This document shows positions 1-8,258 of a stretch of DNA of 44,267 nt, in pieces. Origin of the DNA: an uncultured Prevotella sp. (lineage in GTDB: Bacteria; Bacteroidota; Bacteroidia; Bacteroidales; Bacteroidaceae); the NCBI GenBank assembly GCA_900557035.1, contig USRA01000012.1, positions 1 to 44,267 of the forward strand, read 5' to 3'. The notes below the pieces were generated by a model. The model saw only the letters and a program-made list of their open reading frames with translations. It was not told where the DNA came from and ran no database searches. Both the position numbers and the translations under genes were made by a program. Positions within the stretch are counted from its first letter, which is position 1, and every line of letters begins with the position of its first letter.

Positions 1-601
1 CAACGAAAGAGTCAGCACTCCAATCCTGCTTGCTACCGCAGATATCTACCACGAAGTTCTTCAAGAGCTGTGTACCCTGCAAAGAATGGAACACCTCTGG
101 GTGGAACTGTACAGCCCAAACAGGCTGCTTGGTAGAAGCATAAGCAGCATACTTCACATTGGCAGTAGAAGCGATGCACTTATAGTCCTCAGGAATAGCT
201 GTGATGGTATCGCCATGACTCATCCAAACCTGAGAGTTCTCGATGAATCCCTTGAACAAAGGATTCTCCTTGTCGAACTGCTCCAAGTTAGCACGACCAT
301 ACTCACGGCTGTCAGCAGCCTCCACCTTACCGCCCTGAGCGTAAGAGAGGAACTGAGCACCGTAGCAGATACCGAGCACAGGGATGCGACCGATAAACTG
401 GCTCAGATCTACCTTGAAAGCTTCCGGATCATGAACGGAATAAGGGCTACCGCTCAAAATGACACCAATGACAGATGGGTCATCCTTTGGAAACTTGTTG
501 TAAGGCATAATCTCGCAGAAGGTATCAAGCTCACGAACACGACGGCCAATCAGCTGTGTGGTCTGTGAACCGAAATCCAAAATAATAATCTTCTGTTGCA
601 T
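1..601 (-). CDS. guaA: GMP synthase, glutamine amidotransferase part (partial, runs off the window)
   Basis: Reading the minus strand from an ATG at 601 gives an open frame to the window edge, about 200 residues. It starts [20 protein letters not shown] and carries the class I glutamine amidotransferase nucleophile site (GICYGAQ) and the catalytic His-Glu site (VQFHPEV). GuaA aminates XMP to GMP in the cytoplasm with ammonia from glutamine. The C-terminal ATP-pyrophosphatase and dimerisation domains lie outside the window. The start follows the upstream gene's stop by about 31 bases of AT-rich repeats, with no promoter of the TAnnTTTG type, so it is probably read from the murU-like gene's promoter. 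The N-terminal [13 protein letters not shown] is the usual GuaA beginning. Confidence 0.95.
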   Translation of the reverse strand, partial: MQQKIIILDFGSQTTQLIGRRVRELDTFCEIMPYNKFPKDDPSVIGVILSGSPYSVHDPEAFKVDLSQFIGRIPVLGICYGAQFLSYAQGGKVEAADSREYGRANLEQFDKENPLFKGFIENSQVWMSHGDTITAIPEDYKCIASTANVKYAAYASTKQPVWAVQFHPEVFHSLQGTQLLKNFVVDICGSKQDWSADSFV

Positions 602-632
602 ATTGTCTAATTTATAATTTATAATTTACAAT

Positions 633-1409
633 TCATAATTCTTTCAGGAATGCTTCCGCTTCTTTCAGCGTCTCCTGCTTTCCCACATCCATCAGCTTGA
701 GGTCGTTCTTCACGTATCCCTCAATACGAACCTTGTCGCAATGCTTCAGATAGAAGTCCATAATGGGGAACTTATCCGGTTCATTCTCCATCAGCGGGAA
801 AAGCGATGGGGCTACCATGTGGATGCCAGAGAAAGCATACATCTTATAATCTTCTGGATTGAGATCAGGATAAGGACTTTTCACCTCACCTGTTTCTATA
901 TTCGTCCAGCCTACCAATCGCATGGTATCATCGAAGAGGAGATAACGTTTGGTCTTGCGTTCGCTCACCAGAAGGCGGGCAGCCAAGGGAGCCTTCTCCT
1001 TCACGGAATCCGAAGAATCATGTAAAAGTTCCTTCGACTCCATCTGATAGAATTTCTTCAGATCCACATTGCTCAGGATGTCCACATTATGAATCAGGAC
1101 AGGCTCTGTCTGATCGAAGAGTGGCCATGCCTTCCTGATACCACCACCCGTTTCGAGGAGTTTTTCGCTCTCATCGCTGATACGGATGTCCATACCGAAA
1201 TTTTTATTATCACGAAGATAATCGATGATTTGTTTAGAGAAATGATGCACGTTCACCACAATACGAGTGAAACCGGCATCCTTCAACTGAAAGATGACAC
1301 GTTTGAGCAAAGGTTCTCCCCCGACACTTACCAGAGCCTTCGGAATGCGGTCGGTAAGTGGCTTAAGGCGAGTGCCCAAACCTGCTGCGAATATCATTGC
1401 TTGCATCAT
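633..1409 (-). CDS. murU: MurU-like sugar-1-phosphate nucleotidyltransferase
   Basis: A 258-residue cytoplasmic nucleotidyltransferase. The signature IFAAGLGTRLKPLTDRIPKA gives the G-x-G-T-R and PK nucleotide-binding motifs, and VNVHHF matches the VN-H segment of MurNAc-1-phosphate uridylyltransferase (MurU). The length also fits MurU rather than longer mannose-1-P or glucose-1-P enzymes. The reaction would be MurNAc-1-P + UTP to UDP-MurNAc, as in the AmgK/MurU recycling route. The next gene upstream is an AmgK-like kinase, which supports this. The frame is open upstream to 1469, but a good promoter lies at 1439-1470, so the start is one of the paired ATGs at 1409/1406 (MMQAMIFAAG). Substrate is inferred from family and neighbour; another sugar-1-P is possible. 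Confidence 0.8.
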   Translation of the reverse strand: MMQAMIFAAGLGTRLKPLTDRIPKALVSVGGEPLLKRVIFQLKDAGFTRIVVNVHHFSKQIIDYLRDNKNFGMDIRISDESEKLLETGGGIRKAWPLFDQTEPVLIHNVDILSNVDLKKFYQMESKELLHDSSDSVKEKAPLAARLLVSERKTKRYLLFDDTMRLVGWTNIETGEVKSPYPDLNPEDYKMYAFSGIHMVAPSLFPLMENEPDKFPIMDFYLKHCDKVRIEGYVKNDLKLMDVGKQETLKEAEAFLKEL

Positions 1410-1438
1410 TGCTAAATAGCTATATATTAATGTGCGTG

Positions 1439-1470
1439 CAAATTTACTAACTTTTTGCGACATAGCCAAA
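1439..1470 (-). promoter_or_regulatory. Bacteroidota-type promoter of the murU-like gene
   Basis: On the minus strand TTTG (plus 1467-1470) is followed after exactly 20 bases by TAAATTTG (plus 1439-1446), fitting TTTG-N19-21-TAnnTTTG. Transcription would begin near 1432, about 24 bases before the ATG at 1409. This rules out the longer reading frame that starts at 1469. Confidence 0.7.
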
Positions 1471-1485
1471 TTTGCACGCTAAATA

Positions 1486-3036
1486 TTATTGTTTTGCAGG
1501 CAAAACCTGCTCGATATGCTGTTCTCTATGACATATTTGCACTTCTACACCAAACTTCTCGTGGATATGTTCGGCAAGATGCTGGGCTGAATACACACTG
1601 CGATGCTGACCGCCCGTACAACCGAAACAGAACATCAGGGAGGTGAAACCGCGCTGGATATAGCGATTCACGTGATGGTCTGCCAACCTATAGACACTCT
1701 CCAGGAACGTCAGAATCTCACCATCATCCTCAAGGAATCGGATTACTGGCTCATCCAATCCCGTAAGTTTCTTGTAAGGTTCATATCTACCTGGGTTGTG
1801 GGTACTTCTGCAGTCGAATACATAACCGCCGCCATTTCCTGACGGATCTTCAGGGATTCCCTTCTTAAAGGAGAAGCTGAATACGCGAACTACCAACGGT
1901 CCCTTACCATCATACTTGGAATAAGTGGCAGGCCCATCCTGCGGATGCGCATGGTAGATATTGTTATCTGTAATCTTATAACCATCAGCACGGGTCATAG
2001 CCGTACTCTCGATGCGCTTAAACTGTGGCAACTCGGTGAGTCGGCGCAACATATCCATCATATATGGATATGGGAAAACCTTCTCGCCCATCTTCAGCAG
2101 ATCACGCAGATTCTGGATAGCCGGCGGAATACTCTCGATGAAGTGCTTCTTGCGCTCGAAATAGCCACGGAATCCATAGGCACCCAACACCTGCAAGGTA
2201 CGGAAGAGCACAAAGAGACTCAGGCGATGCACGAAATGACGCACAGATGGCACCTCGGTATAGTTTTTCAGCGACTGATAGTACTCCCATACCAACTCGC
2301 GGCGAAGCTTAAAGGAATACTTGGCTGAAGCCTGCCAAAGGAAGGAAGCCAAATCATAATAGAAAGGTCCCTTTCTGCCACCTTGGAAATCAATAAAGTA
2401 CGGATTGCCATTTTCGTCTAACATTATATTGCGAGCCTGGAAATCGCGATAGAGGAAACAATCCATCTTTTCTGACGTCAAATCCTTCGCAAAAAGGCGG
2501 AAGTTAGCTTCCAACTTCAATTCATGGAAATCCAAATCTGTCGGTTTCAGGAAACAATACTTGAAATAGTTGAGATCAAAGAGTACGCTATCCATATCAA
2601 ACTCCGGCTGAGGATAGCAGTTGGACCAATCCAGCCCACGTGCACCACGCAACTGGATGTTAGGCAACTCACGGATTGTCTTCTTCAGGAGTTCCTTCTC
2701 CTTCTGATTGTATCTGCCGCCAGCCTCTCTTCCTCCCTTGATGGTATCGAAGAGCGAAGTTCCGCCCAGATCTGTCTGGATATAGCAAAGTTCATCTTCG
2801 CTCACAGCCAGGATCTTAGGCACCGGCAACTGACGGAGATTGAAATGATTAGCCAGATACACGAAGGCGTGATCCTCATCACGGCTCGTACCGATAACAC
2901 CTATCACCGTATCCCCATCCTGCTTGATGATACGGAAATATTGGCGGTTACTTCCCTGCCCTGCCAGCTTGATGACATCAGCAGGCTCTTCGCCAGCCCA
3001 TTGCTTGTAGAGATTAATTAGCTTTTCCATCATCAT
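1486..3036 (-). CDS. AmgK-like aminoglycoside-phosphotransferase-fold kinase fused to a RapZ C-terminal domain
   Basis: A 516-residue two-domain protein. Residues about 20-320 are an APH-fold small-molecule kinase: GQGSNRQYFRI near 26, the catalytic segment YRDFQARNIML at 196-206, and the metal site YFIDFQGGRKGPFYYDLAS at 213-231. This resembles AmgK, the anomeric MurNAc/GlcNAc kinase, whose catalytic segment is usually HRDFH-RN; here His is replaced by Tyr. Residues about 380-510 match the C-terminal domain of RapZ: SFSFKKGIP, YVFDCR-THNPG, LTGLDEPV and FGCTGGQHRSV at 471-481. RapZ's N-terminal P-loop domain is absent. In E. coli that C-terminal domain binds glucosamine-6-phosphate. With the MurU-like gene directly downstream, a sugar kinase for cell wall salvage with a built-in amino-sugar sensor is likely (inference). 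It overlaps the upstream gene by 23 bases. Starts at 3036, 3033 or 3030 are all possible. Confidence 0.85.
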   Translation of the reverse strand: MMMEKLINLYKQWAGEEPADVIKLAGQGSNRQYFRIIKQDGDTVIGVIGTSRDEDHAFVYLANHFNLRQLPVPKILAVSEDELCYIQTDLGGTSLFDTIKGGREAGGRYNQKEKELLKKTIRELPNIQLRGARGLDWSNCYPQPEFDMDSVLFDLNYFKYCFLKPTDLDFHELKLEANFRLFAKDLTSEKMDCFLYRDFQARNIMLDENGNPYFIDFQGGRKGPFYYDLASFLWQASAKYSFKLRRELVWEYYQSLKNYTEVPSVRHFVHRLSLFVLFRTLQVLGAYGFRGYFERKKHFIESIPPAIQNLRDLLKMGEKVFPYPYMMDMLRRLTELPQFKRIESTAMTRADGYKITDNNIYHAHPQDGPATYSKYDGKGPLVVRVFSFSFKKGIPEDPSGNGGGYVFDCRSTHNPGRYEPYKKLTGLDEPVIRFLEDDGEILTFLESVYRLADHHVNRYIQRGFTSLMFCFGCTGGQHRSVYSAQHLAEHIHEKFGVEVQICHREQHIEQVLPAKQ

Positions 3037-3229
3037 TCAATTTTCTGCGTTTTCTGTCATCATCTATCTTTTGTGCGAAGTTATCACCGATGAAGAGAAG
3101 CAATAAGATACCTAGCGTAGTGAGGAAAGAATTCGTAGTAGTCATTCCTAACTCCGCCTTTGTTATATAAATCAGTCCTCCGATAACGATCAGGAAGACC
3201 AATGCCTTTTTCCAATCAATATTGTGCAT
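3014..3229 (-). CDS. Small membrane protein of unknown function
   Basis: A 71-residue protein with two hydrophobic stretches: VFLIVIGGLIYI near residues 11-22 and TTLGILLLLFIG near 37-48. A charged tail of Lys, Arg and Asp follows. I do not recognise a family. It has its own promoter and its 3' end overlaps the kinase-RapZ gene by 23 bases, so the two are probably translated from one message. A membrane partner for the salvage genes is conceivable from position only. Confidence 0.7.
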   Translation of the reverse strand: MHNIDWKKALVFLIVIGGLIYITKAELGMTTTNSFLTTLGILLLLFIGDNFAQKIDDDRKRRKLNDDGKAN

Positions 3230-3253
3230 GATACTAAAAAACTATTTGTTCTG

Positions 3254-3261
3254 CAAAGATA
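3254..3261 (-). promoter_or_regulatory. -7 promoter element upstream of the small membrane protein
   Basis: The minus strand reads TATCTTTG here, matching TAnnTTTG, about 25 bases before the ATG at 3229. No clear TTTG is seen 19-21 bases further upstream. It probably drives the membrane protein, kinase-RapZ pair. Confidence 0.55.
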
Positions 3262-3310
3262 CAACATTTTTCTGAGCTAGCCATAAGATTAAGCATATTT
3301 TTGAGATAAG

Positions 3311-3347
3311 CACAAAAAAAATCGGATGTCTCACGACAACCGATTTT
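3311..3347 (-). terminator. Rho-independent terminator of candidate small RNA A
   Basis: On the minus strand the hairpin AAAATCGG ... CCGATTTT is followed by an unbroken T run, the usual form of an intrinsic terminator. A second stem GTC-GTGA-GAC sits inside, separated by a small internal loop. Confidence 0.7.
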
Positions 3348-3436
3348 CAAAAACAAACTACTTAAAAACTAATCTACTAAAACAAATCAAAAAAATATCT
3401 TCATCGACCTTGCGGTCGGTATTACCTTTCCTTTTC
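3311..3436 (-). ncRNA. Candidate small RNA with own promoter and terminator (unit A)
   Basis: A strong minus-strand promoter (3442-3473) points into about 125 bases with no open frame, ending in a terminator hairpin with a run of eight T. Near the 5' end CGACC-GCAA-GGTCG forms a small hairpin with a GNRA tetraloop. Ahead of the terminator lies TTAGTTTTTAAGTAG. The terminator pairs AAAATCGG (3340-3347) with CCGATTTT (3318-3325) and has an upper GTC-GTGA-GAC stem. The next gene on this strand has its own promoter after the terminator, so this unit looks free-standing rather than a leader. I cannot name the family. Similar motifs recur near 20080-20141 and 37000-37064. Confidence 0.5.
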
Positions 3437-3441
3437 GTTTG

Positions 3442-3473
3442 CAAAGGTACAAAAAAAGCGTATTAGCACCAAA
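3442..3473 (-). promoter_or_regulatory. Bacteroidota-type promoter of candidate small RNA A
   Basis: On the minus strand TTTG (plus 3470-3473), a 20-base spacer and TACCTTTG (plus 3442-3449) give a full match to the consensus. It lies in the groL-downstream intergenic region and reads away from groL. Confidence 0.75.
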
Positions 3474-3581
3474 CAATTTTGCGATTTTTTGCATATCAAT
3501 TGCTAAAAAAACAAAAAAATAGGGATAATTCTCTGAGAATCACCCCTATTTGTTATTTTTAGATTGCAAATTTGCACTCTA

Positions 3582-5243
<1,662 letters not shown>

Positions 5244-5516
5244 TTACTCTTCTACCACAGCGAGAACGTCGCTCTGGCGCATCATCATATACTTAGTACC
5301 ATCAAACTCAAGTTCAGTACCAGCATACTTACCATAGAGAACAGTATCACCCTCCTTGAGAATCATCTCTTCATCCTTGGTACCCTTACCTGTAGCAACG
5401 ACCTTACCACGCTGTGGTTTCTCCTTTGCTGTATCAGGGATAATGATTCCACCTACTTTTTCTTCAGCTGGTGCAGGAAGTACCAGCACTCTATCTGCTA
5501 ATGGTTTAATATTCAT
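5244..5516 (-). CDS. groS: Co-chaperonin GroES (10 kDa)
   Basis: A 90-residue protein, starting [12 protein letters not shown] and ending SDVLAVVEE, with the mobile loop region [21 protein letters not shown] at about 19-39. It caps the GroEL ring. It is the first gene of the groES-groL operon. No TAnnTTTG promoter is visible in the 150 bases upstream; instead a long dyad with a TTGGCACG sequence lies about 95-130 bases upstream. No CIRCE element (TTAGCACTC-N9-GAGTGCTAA) is seen. Confidence 0.97.
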   Translation of the reverse strand: MNIKPLADRVLVLPAPAEEKVGGIIIPDTAKEKPQRGKVVATGKGTKDEEMILKEGDTVLYGKYAGTELEFDGTKYMMMRQSDVLAVVEE

Positions 5517-5602
5517 GATTCTTATATTTTAATTTGTTATTACTTCTATTTTTCGTCTTCACTTCAGCCTATTCGGGCATACGTCAGACACCCTCACCCT
5601 AT

Positions 5603-5646
5603 ACGAAAAGCGTGCCAAAGCGTCAAAACTGACACTTTGGCACGCT
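5603..5646 (-). promoter_or_regulatory. Dyad upstream of groES: sigma-54-like promoter or terminator of the esterase gene
   Basis: AGCGTGCCAAAG (5609-5620) and CTTTGGCACGCT (5635-5646) are a perfect 12-bp inverted repeat, with GTCA/TGAC pairing inside. Read on the minus strand toward groES the sequence is TTGGCACG-CTTT-TCGT. This resembles the sigma-54 pattern TGGCAC-N5-TTGC, except that the GC element reads TCGT. The same dyad followed by TTTT could instead end transcription of the esterase gene. A small hairpin CTGACA-TTTC-TGTCAG lies at 5663-5678. Confidence 0.4.
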
Positions 5647-5685
5647 CACAACTACACACTTACTGACATTTCTGTCAGCCTTTAC

Positions 5686-6498
5686 CTAAAAATGCTGAAG
5701 CCAGGTTGTAAGGTCATCCAGCATCTGGGTATGATAACGGAACCCCTGAGCCGTATTGCGGAATCCCCATCCATGTCCTCCGGAAGGATAGATATGCAGA
5801 GTGCATTCGTTACCTGCCTTATTCATTGCCATATAGTAAGCCACTCCATTGGTCACAGGAGGCACCACCTTGTCATCACTCGACATCAGGAGGATGACAC
5901 GAGGAGTTACCTGAGGGCGGACAGCCTTGTCATTACTCCATTCCTCCACCAGTTTGGCATTCGTCTTGCGCTCCTCACCGAGGAAATTCACACAAGAACC
6001 CTTGTGGGTGATTCGCTCATCCATAGAAATCACAGGATAGAAGAGAATTGAGAAATTCGGACGTACAGCCTCCTCTGCATGAGTACTTACCGAAGAAGCC
6101 AGATGTCCGCCTGCCGAGAAGCCCATGATACCAACATCCTTCTTGTTGATATGCCATATTTCCGCACTATCTCTCACGGTACGCATCGCCTGGTAAGCAT
6201 CACTCAATGGAATGTTACGATCGCCCTTCGGCATACGATACTTCAGGACAAAGTAAGCGATACCCTGCTTATTTAAAAATTCCGCCCACTGATGTCCCTC
6301 ATGATCCATTGCCAAATGCGAATAGCCACCACCAGGACAATCCACCACGGCACGGCCCGTTGGTTTCTTGGGAAGATAACAAGTGAGTTCACTCTGTCCA
6401 TCGGCACTGTTCTTCAATACGAACTTCCTTGCAGTGGATTGCGCAGATGCAGATATAGCAAAGAGCATCAATGCGAAAGAAACAATCGACTTTTTCAT
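5686..6498 (-). CDS. Secreted alpha/beta-hydrolase, probable carbohydrate esterase
   Basis: A 270-residue protein with a signal peptide (MKKSIVSFALMLFAISASAQ), so likely periplasmic. The oxyanion region CPGGGYSHLAMDHEG near 54-68 and the nucleophile elbow GFSAGGHLA near 128 are typical of acetyl-esterase or BD-FAE-like enzymes of gut Bacteroidota. The acid is probably in SSDDKVVPP and the base in SGGHGWG near 242-247. It would remove acetyl or feruloyl groups from plant polysaccharide; the substrate is not shown by the sequence. It lies 128 bases downstream of susD on the same strand and may be read with that pair. Confidence 0.8.
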   Translation of the reverse strand: MKKSIVSFALMLFAISASAQSTARKFVLKNSADGQSELTCYLPKKPTGRAVVDCPGGGYSHLAMDHEGHQWAEFLNKQGIAYFVLKYRMPKGDRNIPLSDAYQAMRTVRDSAEIWHINKKDVGIMGFSAGGHLASSVSTHAEEAVRPNFSILFYPVISMDERITHKGSCVNFLGEERKTNAKLVEEWSNDKAVRPQVTPRVILLMSSDDKVVPPVTNGVAYYMAMNKAGNECTLHIYPSGGHGWGFRNTAQGFRYHTQMLDDLTTWLQHF

Positions 6499-6626
6499 TG
6501 TATTTTATGTTAAATTTACATTCAAATTTTGTCCTGCAAACAAAGGATGAACACATCCACCATACAAGAACCAAGACTGCACAAAGGCAACAAATGTCCT
6601 TGTTTATGTAATGCTTATATCTGCTC

Positions 6627-8246
6627 TTACTCGTAGCCCTTGTTCTGCTTCAGCTTCTTGTTCAGATCCAGACTTCTTTGCGGTATCGGGAATACCGTTG
6701 TGAAGCCAGTTTCTTCGTTTTTTACAGGCACACGCTGGTCGTATGCCTTGGTGTATTTGCCGAATCGGATGAGGTCCTGCCGTCTCCAGCCTTCCCATAC
6801 AAGTTCCAAGAGCCGCTCGTTGAGGATATTGTCCAGGTTGGCTTCGACTCGCGGCATCCCGACTCTCTCCCTTATGGCATTCAATTCCACAGAGCCGTCT
6901 TCGCCATTGCGAACCTTAGCCTCAGCTTCCATCAGTAATGCATCAGCATATCTGAACAGCACGATGTCGTTGTCAACCTGTTTGCCGTCGGAGTAGGCGG
7001 TGCGGTCAACCTCGTATTTCCCGACACGTGCGCCAGCCGTCTGCTTGTAAGGGCTATCCGTTAAGTTCAGTTTCAGCTCCAACGGGCGGTACACCAGAGG
7101 ATCGCCGTTGTCAAGATAGATTTTCTTTCCGTCCACAAACACCGTGTCGGCGTAGAAGTTGGTGCGGAATCTGCTGTCCTCATGGTCGGTGCCATACCCG
7201 AAAGCCTTGACGGTTGAGACCGTTGCACAGGTGCCGTTTTCCGATGAACCGCCGTATGCGCCGCCATGCTTATAGTGGCGTGAGCGGAACAGATAGTGGT
7301 ATTCGTTCTGATACAGGTTCTTGTCCAACGGAATCGTAAAGATGTTCTCCTTGCTGCTCTCGTTGTGTACGGCAAAGTTATAGGCATAGTCGCTTTCCAG
7401 TTCGTAGCCCTCGTTCTTCAACTGCTCGCAATACCAGATGCAGGTCTCCCAAGCGTTCTTCCTCTCTCCGTTGACGGTGAAGAAGATGCCCTTGCCGTCA
7501 AGCCGCTTGCCGTCCGACCAGTCGTCATCGTCATAAACTTCAGCGTTCAACGCCAGCTTTGCAAGCAGAAAATTCACTACCGGGCGTGTGACACGTCCGT
7601 AATAGTCTCCCTCCTTATTTGAATGGGCATCGGCAAGCAACGGTGCTACGGCTTGCAGTTCGTCAAAGATGAATCTGAACAACTCGCTTCGCTTACATGC
7701 CTCAACCTGGTCGAGCTTTACATCGTATGACGTGACAAGCGGAATCTGCCCGAACATGTCCATCGCATAATAGTAGAACAGAGCACGGACGGCTCTCACC
7801 TCCGCCGTGAAGTCGCGTTTCTGCTCCGCCGACAGCAGTTGCTTGTGGCTGTCAATGACAGAAAGCGACTGGTTGGACAGTACGATTACCTTGAAGAGGT
7901 ATTTCCACACGTCATACAGATAGATGTCGTTTGCGCTCCACTTGTGCTGGTACATGTTTTCCCACAAGCCACCGTCATACCAGTCGCCGCCACGGATAGG
8001 CATCATCGCCTCGTCCGTTGTGAGGGTGTTGTAGTCGTATATGCCACGGCAAGTGCCTTGCAGTCCCTCCGACTCTTTGTTACTGCCCACATAATTATAT
8101 AGCGAAGCCACGGCATTCTTATAGATGTTGTCGGCATTGTTGTAGATGGCTTCCTGGTCGAGCTGGTCTTTCGGATGCTCGTCCAGACAACCGCAGACGC
8201 ACAGCGTCAGCGGCACAGCCAATATGTAGCTAAAAATTTTCTTCAT
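6627..8246 (-). CDS. SusD/RagB family nutrient-binding outer-membrane lipoprotein
   Basis: A 539-residue lipoprotein: signal peptide ending VCGC with the lipidated Cys at about residue 20, then the acidic LDEHPKDQLD. SusD-family features follow: the N-terminal helix region (NNADNIYKNAVASLYNY), TPR-like helices with AEVRAVRALFYYYAMDMFGQIPLVT, and the C-terminal LLEL-WEGWRRQDLIRFGKY and TVFPIPQRSLDLNKKLKQNKGYE segments. It acts as the lid on its SusC partner, capturing glycan at the cell surface. It starts 12 bases after the susC stop, so the two are cotranscribed. The ligand cannot be read from sequence. Confidence 0.95.
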   Translation of the reverse strand: MKKIFSYILAVPLTLCVCGCLDEHPKDQLDQEAIYNNADNIYKNAVASLYNYVGSNKESEGLQGTCRGIYDYNTLTTDEAMMPIRGGDWYDGGLWENMYQHKWSANDIYLYDVWKYLFKVIVLSNQSLSVIDSHKQLLSAEQKRDFTAEVRAVRALFYYYAMDMFGQIPLVTSYDVKLDQVEACKRSELFRFIFDELQAVAPLLADAHSNKEGDYYGRVTRPVVNFLLAKLALNAEVYDDDDWSDGKRLDGKGIFFTVNGERKNAWETCIWYCEQLKNEGYELESDYAYNFAVHNESSKENIFTIPLDKNLYQNEYHYLFRSRHYKHGGAYGGSSENGTCATVSTVKAFGYGTDHEDSRFRTNFYADTVFVDGKKIYLDNGDPLVYRPLELKLNLTDSPYKQTAGARVGKYEVDRTAYSDGKQVDNDIVLFRYADALLMEAEAKVRNGEDGSVELNAIRERVGMPRVEANLDNILNERLLELVWEGWRRQDLIRFGKYTKAYDQRVPVKNEETGFTTVFPIPQRSLDLNKKLKQNKGYE

Positions 8247-8258
8247 GCTCTTCTTTCT

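Noticed and set aside
5517..5660. CIRCE/HrcA operator upstream of groES
   Set aside because: The TTAGCACTC-N9-GAGTGCTAA pattern is absent; the dyad present is a different sequence.
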